A DNA stretch of 64,000 bases from Streptococcus bovimastitidis (GTDB lineage Bacteria; Bacillota; Bacilli; Lactobacillales; Streptococcaceae). The number at the start of each line of letters is the position of its first letter. Within the stretch, counting starts at the first letter, position 1. Location: assembly GCF_001885095.1 (NCBI RefSeq), contig NZ_LZDD01000001.1, forward strand, positions 434,001-498,000, written 5' to 3'. Under the pieces are notes generated by a model. It ran no database searches, was not told the DNA's origin, and was given only the letters and a program-made list of their open reading frames with translations. Below are positions 27,110 to 35,823 of the stretch, in pieces. Both the position numbers and the translations under genes were made by a program.

Positions 27110-27667
27110 ATGGTCAAAAGAGATTTTATACGCAATATTATCATTGCCTTAATTGTTATTGTCATTGCAATACTTTTAAGAATCTTTGTTTTCTCTACGA
27201 TTGAAATTAACAAAGACTCAGCCAATTCATATTTGAAAGCTGGTGACTTAGTTACAATCAAACGTAATATAAAGCCACAATATAAAGATTTTGTGGTCTA
27301 CGAGGTTGATGATAAGGAGTTTGTCAGCCGCGTCATTGCTACAGGTGGTCAGTCTGCAACCTACATGGATGACATTTTTTATTTAAATAATGGTATTGAA
27401 GATCAAAATTATATTGAAAAATTGAAAAACGATTATTTATCAACGTCGCCAATGGGTAGTCTTTTTACAGAAGATTTTAATATTTCGACGATCTCAAAAG
27501 GAAATAACACTGTCATTCCAGAAGGAAAGTTTTTACTCCTGAATGACAATCGTCAAAATCAAGCTGATTCGCGAGAATTTGGTTTGATTGATCGCAAACA
27601 AATTAAGGGTGTTGTTACCTTTAGAGTGTTACCACTAGATGACTTTGGTTTTATTGAAGTTGAATAA
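27110..27667 (+). CDS. Signal peptidase I-like protein without the catalytic lysine
   Basis: This 185-residue protein has one N-terminal membrane segment (about residues 8-29) and the fold signs of type I signal peptidases: SANSYLKAGDLVTI (box B, Ser37 at the nucleophile position), KDFVVYEV (box C), VSRVIATGG (box D) and NDNRQNQADSREFG (box E). In active enzymes box B is SMxPTL and box D is KRVIG; here Met is Ala, the PT pair is SY, and the general-base Lys is Ser73. It may be a pseudo-enzyme, a chaperone like SipA proteins, or an enzyme with another base. Its position after pyk is that of a streptococcal lepB-like gene. Confidence 0.8.
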   Translation: MVKRDFIRNIIIALIVIVIAILLRIFVFSTIEINKDSANSYLKAGDLVTIKRNIKPQYKDFVVYEVDDKEFVSRVIATGGQSATYMDDIFYLNNGIEDQNYIEKLKNDYLSTSPMGSLFTEDFNISTISKGNNTVIPEGKFLLLNDNRQNQADSREFGLIDRKQIKGVVTFRVLPLDDFGFIEVE

Positions 27668-27750
27668 GCTAAACTTTGTTTTTTGAGGAAACTTTCTAAG
27701 GACGGTTCTCTGCGAGCCGATTATCCTTTAATGTCATGTATAATATCATA

Positions 27751-27786
27751 AAAAAAGCTAGGATGAGTATCCTAGCTTTTTTTTAT
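27751..27786 (+). terminator. Intrinsic terminator after the SPase-like gene
   Basis: AAAAAAGCTAGGAT (27751-27764) pairs perfectly with ATCCTAGCTTTTTT (27769-27782), followed by T residues. An upstream TATAAT (27739-27744) has no -35 and would only transcribe this hairpin, so it is not called. Confidence 0.9.
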
Positions 27787-27794
27787 TTTTCAAA

Positions 27795-27808
27795 TTAGAC
27801 TATACCAA
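27795..27808. promoter_or_regulatory. NagR (dre-like) operator 1 upstream of glmS
   Basis: TTAGACTATACCAA matches 12 of 14 bases of the symmetrical site TTGGTCTATACCAA expected for NagR/DasR-type GntR regulators. It lies just upstream of the glmS -35 hexamer. Site 2 lies 78 bases downstream. NagR control of glmS is known from S. mutans; binding here is inferred. Confidence 0.6.
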
Positions 27809-27816
27809 TATAATGT

Positions 27817-27845
27817 TTGACAAGGAAAAGTCATTAGTTTATACT
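27817..27845 (+). promoter_or_regulatory. Promoter of glmS
   Basis: TTGACA (27817-27822), a 17-base spacer and TATACT (27840-27845) form a near-consensus promoter that lies between the two NagR-like sites. The predicted leader is about 85 nt. Confidence 0.8.
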
Positions 27846-27872
27846 GGAAACATAGAGTTTTGATTTGAATAA

Positions 27873-27886
27873 TCAGACTATACCAA
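27873..27886. promoter_or_regulatory. NagR (dre-like) operator 2 in the glmS leader
   Basis: TCAGACTATACCAA shares AGACTATACCAAT with site 1 and lies at about +22 to +35 of the predicted transcript, a position suited to roadblock or looping repression. Confidence 0.55.
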
Positions 27887-27935
27887 TTTTATTTGAAAAA
27901 GAAAGTAGTAAGTTATCTTACTTAGGTATTTATTT

Positions 27936-29750
27936 ATGTGTGGAATCGTAGGCGTTGTAGGTAATCGTAATGCTACAGATATTTTAATGCAAGGATTAGA
28001 AAAACTTGAATATCGTGGTTATGACTCAGCTGGTATTTTTGTTGCTAATGGTGATAAATCTAGTTTAGTTAAATCAGTTGGTCGCATTGCAGACTTACGA
28101 GCTAAAATCGGTATTGATGTTGCTGGTAGCACAGGTATTGGTCATACACGTTGGGCAACACATGGTCAAGCGACAGTTGAAAATGCTCATCCTCATACAT
28201 CAGCAACAGAACGTTTTGTACTTGTTCACAATGGGGTTATTGAAAACTATGTTCAAATGAAAGAAGAGTATTTGGCTGGTCATACATTTAAAGGTCAAAC
28301 AGATACTGAAATTGCTGTCCATTTAATTGGAAAATTTGTTGAAGAAGATAATCTATCAGTTCTTGAAGCCTTCAAAAAATCTCTTTCTATCATCGAAGGT
28401 TCATATGCATTTGCCTTAATCGATACTGAAGATGTAGACACTATTTATGTTGCTAAAAATAAATCACCATTATTAATTGGTTTAGGTGAAGGTTACAACA
28501 TGGTATGTTCTGATGCCATGGCTATGATTCGTGAAACAAGTAAATTTATGGAAATCCATGATAAAGAACTGGTTATCTTGACGAAAGATGCGGTTAAAGT
28601 TCTTGATTATGAAGGAAATGAAGTTGAACGCGGATCATACACTGCTGAACTTGATTTATCTGACATTGGTAAAGGAACTTATCCTTTCTACATGTTAAAA
28701 GAAATTGATGAGCAACCAACAGTTATGCGTAAATTGATCTCAACTTACGCTACAGAAGATGGTAAGATGAACATCGATCCAGCTATTGTCAAATCAGTAC
28801 AAGAAGCTGATCGTATTTATATTCTTGCTGCTGGAACATCTTACAATGCTGGTTTTGCTTCAAAATCAATGATTGAACAATTAACTGATACACCGGTAGA
28901 ACTAGGTGTTGCTTCAGAATGGGGTTATAACATGCCATTGCTAAGCAAAAAACCAATGTTCATTCTTTTAAGTCAATCAGGTGAAACTGCAGATAGCCGT
29001 CAAGTATTAGTTAAAGCTAACCAAATGGGTATTCCAAGTTTAACAGTTACCAACGTACCTGGTTCAACTTTATCTCGTGAAGCTACTTATACAATGCTTT
29101 TACACGCTGGACCTGAGATTGCAGTAGCATCAACTAAAGCCTACACAGCACAAGTAGCTGCGCTTGCTTTCTTATCAAAAGCTGTCGGTGAAGCAAATGG
29201 TAAAAAAGAAGCTCTAGAATTTGATCTTGTTCATGAATTGTCATTAGTGGCTCAATCTATTGAAGCAACATTGTCAGAAAAAGACTTGATTGCATCAAAA
29301 GTTGAAAACCTATTAGCAACTACTCGTAATGCCTTCTACATTGGTCGTGGTAATGATTACTATGTGGCTATGGAAGCTTCACTTAAATTAAAAGAAATTT
29401 CTTATATCCAATGTGAAGGTTTCGCTGCTGGTGAATTAAAACACGGAACAATTTCATTGATTGAAGATAAAACACCAGTTATTGGTTTGATTTCTTCAAG
29501 TGAACTTGTTTCAGCTCATACTCGTGGAAATATCCAAGAAGTAGCAGCTCGTGGAGCAAGTGTTTTAACAGTTGTTGAAGAAGGACTTGAACGTGAAGGT
29601 GATGACATTGTTGTTAACAAAGTACACCCTTACTTAGCAACTATTGGTATGGTTATTCCAACACAATTAATTGCCTACTTTGCATCATTACAACGTGGAC
29701 TTGATGTTGATAAACCTCGTAACTTAGCAAAAGCGGTAACTGTTGAATAA
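27936..29750 (+). CDS. glmS: Glutamine-fructose-6-phosphate aminotransferase
   Basis: This 604-residue enzyme makes glucosamine-6-phosphate from fructose-6-phosphate and glutamine, the entry to peptidoglycan precursors. The N-terminal glutaminase begins MCGIVGVVG with nucleophile Cys2, and YRGYDSAG and HTRWATHGQ follow. Two SIS domains form the isomerase half (GTSYNAGFASK near 300, IGRGNDYYVAMEASLKLKE near 470), ending in DKPRNLAKAVTVE. The ribosome binding site is weak (TTAGG nine bases upstream). No glmS ribozyme motif is seen in front; control appears to be by NagR-like operators. Confidence 0.97.
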   Translation: MCGIVGVVGNRNATDILMQGLEKLEYRGYDSAGIFVANGDKSSLVKSVGRIADLRAKIGIDVAGSTGIGHTRWATHGQATVENAHPHTSATERFVLVHNGVIENYVQMKEEYLAGHTFKGQTDTEIAVHLIGKFVEEDNLSVLEAFKKSLSIIEGSYAFALIDTEDVDTIYVAKNKSPLLIGLGEGYNMVCSDAMAMIRETSKFMEIHDKELVILTKDAVKVLDYEGNEVERGSYTAELDLSDIGKGTYPFYMLKEIDEQPTVMRKLISTYATEDGKMNIDPAIVKSVQEADRIYILAAGTSYNAGFASKSMIEQLTDTPVELGVASEWGYNMPLLSKKPMFILLSQSGETADSRQVLVKANQMGIPSLTVTNVPGSTLSREATYTMLLHAGPEIAVASTKAYTAQVAALAFLSKAVGEANGKKEALEFDLVHELSLVAQSIEATLSEKDLIASKVENLLATTRNAFYIGRGNDYYVAMEASLKLKEISYIQCEGFAAGELKHGTISLIEDKTPVIGLISSSELVSAHTRGNIQEVAARGASVLTVVEEGLEREGDDIVVNKVHPYLATIGMVIPTQLIAYFASLQRGLDVDKPRNLAKAVTVE

Positions 29751-29758
29751 TTTTAATC

Positions 29759-29787
29759 AAGCTAGGACTGATGTTCTAGCTTTTTTT
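29759..29787 (+). terminator. Intrinsic terminator after glmS
   Basis: AAGCTAGGAC (29759-29768) pairs with GTTCTAGCTT (29773-29782) with one G-U pair, followed by T residues. Confidence 0.9.
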
Positions 29788-29800
29788 GACATTTTTATTT

Positions 29801-29821
29801 TTGTCACAAGACTTGTGCCAA
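29801..29821. promoter_or_regulatory. MtlR operator upstream of mtlA
   Basis: TTGTCACA-N5-TGTGCCAA is a 21-bp palindrome with one mismatched pair. It closely matches the MtlR site described in bacilli (TTGNCACA and TGTGNCAA arms around a short spacer; there N4, here N5). It ends nine bases before the -35 position, as expected for an activator. Confidence 0.65.
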
Positions 29822-29835
29822 AGTTTGAGTTTTCC

Positions 29836-29849
29836 TGATAACCCTTACA
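29836..29849. promoter_or_regulatory. Candidate CcpA (cre) site in the mtl promoter
   Basis: TGATAACCCTTACA differs from the cre pattern TGWNANCGNTNNCA only at the central G. It lies between the -35 and -10 positions, where CcpA would block RNA polymerase. Glucose repression of mtl genes is common; the site itself is inferred. Confidence 0.4.
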
Positions 29850-29858
29850 TGATAATAT
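29850..29858 (+). promoter_or_regulatory. Extended -10 promoter of the mtl operon
   Basis: TGA followed by TAATAT (29853-29858), 31 bases before mtlA. The -35 position (TTTTCC) is poor, which fits a promoter that needs MtlR. Confidence 0.5.
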
Positions 29859-29888
29859 TAAAATGTAAATAAATTAGGAGGCGTTCTG

Positions 29889-31649
29889 ATGGAACAAAAA
29901 TCTTCACTTAAAGTCAAAATCCAAAAATTAGGTACTTCCCTATCTAATATGGTAATGCCCAATATTGGTGCATTTATTGCTTGGGGTGTCTTAACAGCAC
30001 TCTTTATCCCAACTGGTTGGATGCCAAATAAAGAATTTGGTGCAGCCGTTGGTCCAATGATTACCTATTTATTACCATTATTAATTGGTTATACTGGTGG
30101 TTACGTTGTTCACGGTCAACGTGGAGCAGTCGTAGGGGCTATTGCAACTTTTGGTGCCATTGCAGGTTCTACAGTACCAATGTTTATTGGTGCTATGACA
30201 ATGGGTCCCTTAGGTGGATGGGTTATCAAAAAATTTGATGAAACCTTCCAAGAAAAAATCCGTCCTGGTTTTGAAATGTTGGTCAACAACTTTTCAGCAG
30301 GTTTAATCGGTTTTGCCCTTCTATTATTAGCTTTCAAAATTGTTGGACCGTTCGTTGCTATCTTTACAACAGCAGTTGGTCACGGTGTTCAAGCTATTAT
30401 CGATATGAAATTATTGCCATTGGCAAATATCCTTATCGAGCCAGCTAAAATTTTATTCTTAAACAATGCCCTTAACCATGGTATCTTTACACCACTAGGA
30501 GCAGAACAAGTTGCAAATACTGGTAAATCAATTCTCTTCTTACTTGAAGCAAACCCTGGCCCAGGTCTTGGTATCTTATTAGCTTACCTTGTATTTGGTA
30601 AAGGCGCAGCGAAATCATCTTCTTGGGGTGCTTTAATCATTCATTTCTTTGGCGGGATCCATGAAATTTACTTCCCATATGTGATGATGAAGCCAGCTTT
30701 ATTCTTAGCTGTTATCGGTGGTGGTGTGACAGGTACATTTACTAACCAATTATTGGGTTCAGGTCTTGGAGGGCCAGCATCACCAGGTTCAATTCTTGCT
30801 ATCATGAGTATGGTTCCTAAAGGTGGTTCTTACATTGCAGTATTATCAGGTGTCTTCTCTGCAGCCCTTGTTTCTTTCTTAATCGCATCAGTTATTCTTA
30901 AAGCTGACAAATCAGAAGATGACGAAAGTGCCTTATTAGAAGCGCAAGCAGCAACTAAAGCGGCAAAAGCAGAAGCAAAAGGCCAAACACTAGCTCCTTC
31001 ATCAGAATTTGTTAGTGATGATATCCAACAAATTATCTTTGCTTGCGACGCAGGTATGGGTTCTTCAGCAATGGGAGCTTCAATCCTTCGTGATAAAGTG
31101 AAAAAAGCAGGTCTTAACATTCCAGTAACAAATAAAGCAATCTCTAACTTAACAGATGTTACAAATACTTTAATCGTTACCCAACAAGAACTTGCTCCAC
31201 GCGCAGCGCAAAAAACGCCACGTGCAGCTCATGTTTCAGTTGATAATTTCTTAGCAACTCCTAAATATGATGACATCGTAGCCCAACTTGCAAAAAAGCC
31301 TAGTGCTGAACTTGCAGCTTCTGTAGCTCAAGATTCAGCTAAAGAAGAAGCAGTTGATCTCGATTTCATTGACGAAGTCGTTTTCGCTTATGATCAAGCA
31401 AAAGGTTCTGCAACAATGGGGCAAGCAACCTTACAAGAAATATTTAAAGCTAAAAATATTGGGATTCCAGTATCAAAATCTGAAAATACAAAACTTGCAG
31501 CTTTTAATTCTAAAAATATTTTACTTGTTACAACTATTAACAACCAAGCTCAAGCACAACACTATGCACCAAATGCTCAAATTCTTGTTGTCGATAGTTT
31601 AGTGACAAGTCCTGAATATGATAAAATGGTTGAAAGAATGCATAAATAA
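29889..31649 (+). CDS. mtlA: Mannitol PTS EIICB component with an extra degenerate IIB domain
   Basis: This 586-residue membrane protein takes up mannitol and phosphorylates it. Residues 1-340 form the IIC channel, with the substrate motif GGIHEIYFPY (Glu259). After an Ala/Glu linker a IIB domain follows (about 378-468) with phosphocysteine Cys386 in FACDAGMGSSAMG. A second IIB-like unit (about 492-586) has the parallel FAYDQAKGSATMG with Tyr501 in place of the cysteine, so it cannot carry the phosphate there. IIA is separate (33629). AGGAGG precedes the ATG. It heads the operon mtlA-mtlR-mtlF-mtlD. Confidence 0.95.
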   Translation: MEQKSSLKVKIQKLGTSLSNMVMPNIGAFIAWGVLTALFIPTGWMPNKEFGAAVGPMITYLLPLLIGYTGGYVVHGQRGAVVGAIATFGAIAGSTVPMFIGAMTMGPLGGWVIKKFDETFQEKIRPGFEMLVNNFSAGLIGFALLLLAFKIVGPFVAIFTTAVGHGVQAIIDMKLLPLANILIEPAKILFLNNALNHGIFTPLGAEQVANTGKSILFLLEANPGPGLGILLAYLVFGKGAAKSSSWGALIIHFFGGIHEIYFPYVMMKPALFLAVIGGGVTGTFTNQLLGSGLGGPASPGSILAIMSMVPKGGSYIAVLSGVFSAALVSFLIASVILKADKSEDDESALLEAQAATKAAKAEAKGQTLAPSSEFVSDDIQQIIFACDAGMGSSAMGASILRDKVKKAGLNIPVTNKAISNLTDVTNTLIVTQQELAPRAAQKTPRAAHVSVDNFLATPKYDDIVAQLAKKPSAELAASVAQDSAKEEAVDLDFIDEVVFAYDQAKGSATMGQATLQEIFKAKNIGIPVSKSENTKLAAFNSKNILLVTTINNQAQAQHYAPNAQILVVDSLVTSPEYDKMVERMHK

Positions 31650-31661
31650 TAGAGATTGGTG

Positions 31662-31667
31662 TATAAT
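31662..31667 (+). promoter_or_regulatory. -10 element just before mtlR
   Basis: TATAAT (31662-31667) lies six bases before the mtlR ATG, so a transcript from it would start at the start codon. No -35 is present. Confidence 0.3.
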
Positions 31668-31673
31668 TAATAT

Positions 31674-33626
31674 ATGCTACTAACCAAAAGAGAAGAACAA
31701 TTAATGAAAGCTTTCCTAAATTATGGAAGGCTTTCAATTGATAATATGGGAGATATTCTTAAGGTATCAAGAAGAACTGTTTACCGTGTCTTAAATGATT
31801 TAACTAAGAGTTTAAATACCATATCTATCGATATTGTAAAAGATGAACAAAAGTATTATTTAACTGGTGATTTGTTCCAATTACAATCTTTCACCAGTCA
31901 GGAAAGTTTTAGTCGTAATGAGCGTTTAAATTTGATTACTTATCAATTATTGATAAATGATGAAGAAATTACAAACGACTATTTACAAGATTTATTAGCC
32001 GTTTCAAATGTCACTGTTATTCAAGATATTGCTCAAATTGAAAAAAGGTTAGCCGACTTTAACATTGTTTTGCAGCGTCAAAGGGGCTACAAATTGGGCA
32101 CCATACCAATGTCAAAAAGACGGCTTTTAGCTATTTTACTTTGTAACAGTATCAGTTTGTCGGATTACTATCACTTACGATTTGGTCACTTTGACGTGAT
32201 TTCGACAGAAAAAGTTAAAATCGCAAGACGTATTTTTCAACAATACCAAGCGGAATTGCCGGAAATGGATTCAAAACTAAGTCAGTTTTTTGTCACACTT
32301 CTAGCTTTAAGTAATTGGGACACGGTTAACCAGGATAAACACCAGGTTTCAAAACTTGCTTTAGATTTTTCAAAGAAAGTATTTGGTAATCTATCAAAAG
32401 AGTTACAGATTTTTTATCCTCTACAAGAAATTGTCTATTATGCTCAAATACTTGATCAATTAGTTTTAAAACGTCAAGAAACACCATTGTTCCAAGAAAA
32501 TTTTGATTCTGAGTTTTTCTACAATGTGACCAATTTGATTGATAAAGTAGCTCTATATACCAAAATCAATTTTACCAAGGATCAAAAACTTTTTAAATTT
32601 CTTTTCAATCATATTCGCCTAAACTTAGCTGTTCCGACTATCTTTGCAGATACCAATATTGCTGATTTGGCCCATCAGGCCTTGAATCATAGTGATTACC
32701 TTCATAGGGTTATCAAACTCTTAGTGATGGAAATTTTTCCTCAGTATTTAAGAACAGAAAATGAATTAGAATTGATTACGCTTCACTTTGCTTCCAGCTT
32801 AAGAAGGAGCCCTCAAATCTATCCTATTCGCCTTTTATTGCTAACGGATGAACGGCCTTTGGCAACTGAGTTACTCATTACAAGGCTAAAAAACATTGCA
32901 CCTTTTATTGAAAGTATTGATACGAAAGGTACCAATAATATTGAAGCTAACGATTTTGACTATTTCGATGCTGTCTTGTCAACCAAATTATTGGTGGACC
33001 AACGCATTCGATTAGTGTCTAGTTTCCCTAGTCCAAATGAATTATTGGAGTTAGAAGCTTTCTTTAATCACATTCAAGTTAGTCGTGATTTTAAACCAAG
33101 GAAGGACCTACTTAACAGTCATTCTCTAAACCTAAAAGATTACTTTGATGCGAGTCAGGTTATTCTCGAAGCTTTTCGTTTGACTTATATTTATAATGAA
33201 ACGACTTTTGATTTGACCATTAAGCAAATCATGGCGTCTTTGGAAAATGTTAAAGATAATGACTATTTAACTAAAAAAGTAACGGCCCGTTTTCATGAGA
33301 GTCCCATGGCTATCCCGGAAACGAATTTGGCTTTAATTCATACCCAGTCAAGTCATGTGACCTCGTCGACTTTCTTGATTTTTGAATTGGACAAGCCAGT
33401 CATAGCTAAGTCGATGAATGGACAAGATGAGACTGTTAAACGGATTTTAGTCATGCTGACGCGACTCAATGAAAGTGAAGAGATTAGAGATTTAATGACT
33501 GCCATAAGTCAATCTATCATTGAAAATCACCTTTATACGGAAATTTACCGTAAAGGTAATTATGATATTATCTATCAATTGCTCAATCAAATTTTTACCG
33601 AAAAAATTAAGAAACTGGAGAATTAA
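31674..33626 (+). CDS. mtlR: Mannitol operon activator MtlR (PRD regulator)
   Basis: This 650-residue regulator activates the mtl promoter under PTS control. An N-terminal HTH is seen ([16 protein letters not shown], residues 25-40), then a second HTH-like segment, two PRD domains (about 180-380), a IIB-like domain and a C-terminal IIA-like domain with [18 protein letters not shown]. The IIB-like loop reads [10 protein letters not shown] (Thr391), lacking the cysteine phosphorylated in B. subtilis MtlR, so control may rest on PRD and IIA histidines. No Shine-Dalgarno sequence is clear before the ATG, 24 bases after mtlA. Confidence 0.9.
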   Translation: MLLTKREEQLMKAFLNYGRLSIDNMGDILKVSRRTVYRVLNDLTKSLNTISIDIVKDEQKYYLTGDLFQLQSFTSQESFSRNERLNLITYQLLINDEEITNDYLQDLLAVSNVTVIQDIAQIEKRLADFNIVLQRQRGYKLGTIPMSKRRLLAILLCNSISLSDYYHLRFGHFDVISTEKVKIARRIFQQYQAELPEMDSKLSQFFVTLLALSNWDTVNQDKHQVSKLALDFSKKVFGNLSKELQIFYPLQEIVYYAQILDQLVLKRQETPLFQENFDSEFFYNVTNLIDKVALYTKINFTKDQKLFKFLFNHIRLNLAVPTIFADTNIADLAHQALNHSDYLHRVIKLLVMEIFPQYLRTENELELITLHFASSLRRSPQIYPIRLLLLTDERPLATELLITRLKNIAPFIESIDTKGTNNIEANDFDYFDAVLSTKLLVDQRIRLVSSFPSPNELLELEAFFNHIQVSRDFKPRKDLLNSHSLNLKDYFDASQVILEAFRLTYIYNETTFDLTIKQIMASLENVKDNDYLTKKVTARFHESPMAIPETNLALIHTQSSHVTSSTFLIFELDKPVIAKSMNGQDETVKRILVMLTRLNESEEIRDLMTAISQSIIENHLYTEIYRKGNYDIIYQLLNQIFTEKIKKLEN

Positions 33627-33628
33627 AA

Positions 33629-34066
33629 ATGGAATTCCAACAAGAATTAATCAAACTCGATCAGAATTTCCATAGTTACGAAGCTGCTATTCGTTACTGT
33701 GGTCAATTACTCTATGACAACGGTTATGTTGAAGAAGACTATATCCAAGCTATGGTAGACCGCAATGAGGAGCTCTCTGTTTATATGGGCAACTTTATTG
33801 CCATTCCTCATGGAACAGATGCTGCTAAAGAAAAGGTTAAAAAATCAGGCTTAGCTGTTGTTCAAGTCCCAGACGGTGTTAACTTCGGTACAGAAGAAAA
33901 TCCACAAATTGCGACCGTTTTATTCGGTATTGCTGGTATTGGAGATGAACACTTACAATTAATTCAAAAAATCTCTATTTTCTGCGCAGATGTTGATAAT
34001 GTTGTAAAATTAGCTGATGCTAAAAGTGTTGAAGAAGTTGTTAGATTATTGAATTCAGTCGACTAA
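33629..34066 (+). CDS. mtlF: Mannitol PTS EIIA component
   Basis: This 145-residue cytosolic protein passes phosphate from HPr to the IIB domain of MtlA. The phosphohistidine is His61 in [11 protein letters not shown], the standard EIIA-mannitol motif. The gene begins two bases after the mtlR stop, with GGAG overlapping the end of mtlR, so translation is coupled. Length fits a free-standing IIA. It completes the split IICB/IIA layout typical of Firmicutes. Confidence 0.95.
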   Translation: MEFQQELIKLDQNFHSYEAAIRYCGQLLYDNGYVEEDYIQAMVDRNEELSVYMGNFIAIPHGTDAAKEKVKKSGLAVVQVPDGVNFGTEENPQIATVLFGIAGIGDEHLQLIQKISIFCADVDNVVKLADAKSVEEVVRLLNSVD

Positions 34067-34095
34067 AACGGAATTTTTCTGAAGGAGTAGTAATA

Positions 34096-35244
34096 ATGAA
34101 AAAAGCAGTACATTTTGGAGCAGGTAATATTGGTCGTGGTTTTATTGGAGAAATCCTAGCAGCAAATGATTTTTCTATTCAGTTTGTTGATGTTAATGAA
34201 GCTATTATCAATGCCTTAAATGAAAGACATTCTTATGAAATTGAAATTGCTGAAGACGGTAAACGTCATGTTGCAGTTTCTAATGTCTCTGGTATTAATA
34301 ATCGTCTTAATTCAGAAGCAGTTGTAGAAGCTATAGCTCAAGCTGATATCATCACAACAGCTATTGGGCCAAATATCTTACCCTTTATTGCTGAATTAAT
34401 TGCCAAAGGGATTATGCAACGTCGTCAATTAGGTGTGACTCAAGCAGTAGATGTATTGGCTTGTGAAAATATGATTGGTGGCTCACAATTTTTATTGGAA
34501 GAAGTGAGTAAATATCTTTCTGAAGAAGATTTAGCATATCTTGATACTTATGTTGGATTCCCTAATGCAGCCGTTGATAGAATTGTTCCAGCTCAAAGTC
34601 ATGAGGATCCTCTCTTTGTTGTGGTTGAGCCTTTCAATGAGTGGGTTGTTGAAACTAGTCGTATGAAAAATCCAGGCTTGAGACTTGAAGGTATTCATTA
34701 CGAAGCTGATTTAGAGCCTTTCATCGAACGTAAATTATTCTCAGTCAACTCTGGACATGCTACCTCAGCTTATACAGGCGCACACGCAGGGGCTAAAACA
34801 ATCTTAGAAGCTCTGCAATTGCCAGAGGTAAAGGAACAATTAGAAGCTGTTTTGGCAGAAATCCGTTCCTTACTGGTTGCAAAATGGAACTTTGACCTTA
34901 CTGAATTAGAGGCTTACCATCAGGTCATCATCAGTCGTTTTGAAAATCCATATATTGTTGATGATGTGGTTCGGGTTGCTAGAACGCCGATTCGTAAACT
35001 TGGTTTTGATGAGCGCTTTATTCGCCCAATTCGCGAGTTGAAAGAACGTGGCCTTGCTTATGATAATCTCCTTAAAACAGTGGCTTACGTCTTTAAGTAT
35101 AAGGATGCTCAAGATGAGCAAAGTAATCAATTACAAATGATGCTTTCTGAGAATAATCTTGAAAAAGTCGTTGCTGATGTGACATCACTTGATGATCAGG
35201 ACTTAATTCAAGAAATTGTTGATAGTATTAACGCATTAAATTAG
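34096..35244 (+). CDS. mtlD: Mannitol-1-phosphate 5-dehydrogenase
   Basis: This 382-residue NAD enzyme oxidises mannitol-1-phosphate to fructose-6-phosphate, which feeds the pfkA-pyk pathway encoded upstream. The nucleotide-binding loop [13 protein letters not shown] lies at residues 7-19, and the catalytic-domain segment [16 protein letters not shown] holds the conserved Lys and His residues. GAAGGAG precedes the ATG 29 bases after mtlF. A terminator follows, closing the operon. Confidence 0.97.
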   Translation: MKKAVHFGAGNIGRGFIGEILAANDFSIQFVDVNEAIINALNERHSYEIEIAEDGKRHVAVSNVSGINNRLNSEAVVEAIAQADIITTAIGPNILPFIAELIAKGIMQRRQLGVTQAVDVLACENMIGGSQFLLEEVSKYLSEEDLAYLDTYVGFPNAAVDRIVPAQSHEDPLFVVVEPFNEWVVETSRMKNPGLRLEGIHYEADLEPFIERKLFSVNSGHATSAYTGAHAGAKTILEALQLPEVKEQLEAVLAEIRSLLVAKWNFDLTELEAYHQVIISRFENPYIVDDVVRVARTPIRKLGFDERFIRPIRELKERGLAYDNLLKTVAYVFKYKDAQDEQSNQLQMMLSENNLEKVVADVTSLDDQDLIQEIVDSINALN

Positions 35245-35252
35245 GCAGTCAT

Positions 35253-35284
35253 ACCCCTCTCATAGCAATATGAAGGGGTTTTTA
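35253..35284 (+). terminator. Intrinsic terminator after mtlD
   Basis: ACCCCT (35253-35258) pairs with AGGGGT (35274-35279), with an inner TCAT/ATGA pair, followed by TTTTT. Confidence 0.8.
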
Positions 35285-35314
35285 AATATTTATGGATTTG
35301 AGAACGCATTCATC

Positions 35315-35343
35315 TTGTCAAATAGGTATTTCTAAAGTAGAAT
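35315..35343 (+). promoter_or_regulatory. Promoter of the PhnA-like gene
   Basis: TTGTCA (35315-35320), a 17-base spacer and TAGAAT (35338-35343) precede the gene by 39 bases. Confidence 0.55.
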
Positions 35344-35382
35344 AGTAAAAACACATTTTATTGAATAAAAAGGAGGATATCC

Positions 35383-35724
35383 ATGTCCCTACCAAATTGT
35401 TTACAATGTCAATCTGAATACGTCTATGAAGATGGCCTGATGCTTATTTGTCCTATGTGTGGTTTCGAATGGGCTGCAGATCAGACTGAAAGTCTGCAAG
35501 AAGAAGACGGGTTAAAAGTTCTAGATAGTAACGGTACACAACTAGCAGATGGTGATACTGTAACTGTTATAAAAGACCTTAAAGTAAAAGGTGCACCTAA
35601 AGATATCAAACAAGGTACACGGGTTAAAAATATTCGCTTAATAGAGGGTGACCATAATATTGATTGTAAGATTGATGGTTTCGGCGCTATGAAGCTGAAA
35701 TCTGAATTTGTTAAAAAATTATAA
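35383..35724 (+). CDS. PhnA/YjdM-type zinc ribbon protein
   Basis: This 113-residue protein has an N-terminal four-cysteine zinc ribbon (CLQC near residue 5 and CPMC near residue 27) and a C-terminal PhnA domain with [26 protein letters not shown]. Such proteins were named for alkylphosphonate use, but the family is widespread and its true role is unknown; no phosphonate genes are near. AAGGAGG precedes the ATG. It is a single-gene unit or reads into the ABC operon downstream, which has a promoter of its own. Confidence 0.85.
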   Translation: MSLPNCLQCQSEYVYEDGLMLICPMCGFEWAADQTESLQEEDGLKVLDSNGTQLADGDTVTVIKDLKVKGAPKDIKQGTRVKNIRLIEGDHNIDCKIDGFGAMKLKSEFVKKL

Positions 35725-35783
35725 TCAATTTCAATCAATTTCTTGTATTTTTATTCAAATTTCTCCCAAAAATTCAGATAATT

Positions 35784-35792
35784 TGATATAAT
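35784..35792 (+). promoter_or_regulatory. Extended -10 promoter of the amino-acid ABC operon
   Basis: TGA followed by TATAAT (35787-35792). The T of the hexamer is part of an in-frame ATG at 35791, which therefore cannot be the translation start. Confidence 0.6.
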
Positions 35793-35823
35793 GAGAACAA
35801 CTATTTTCACAATTGGAGCTTAC

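Noticed and set aside
27739..27744. TATAAT just upstream of the terminator at 27751
   Set aside because: It has no -35 and would yield only the terminator hairpin; it was not called as a promoter.
27846..27935. glmS ribozyme in the glmS leader
   Set aside because: The leader is about 85 nt, too short for the ribozyme, and shows none of its conserved pairing; operators are seen instead.
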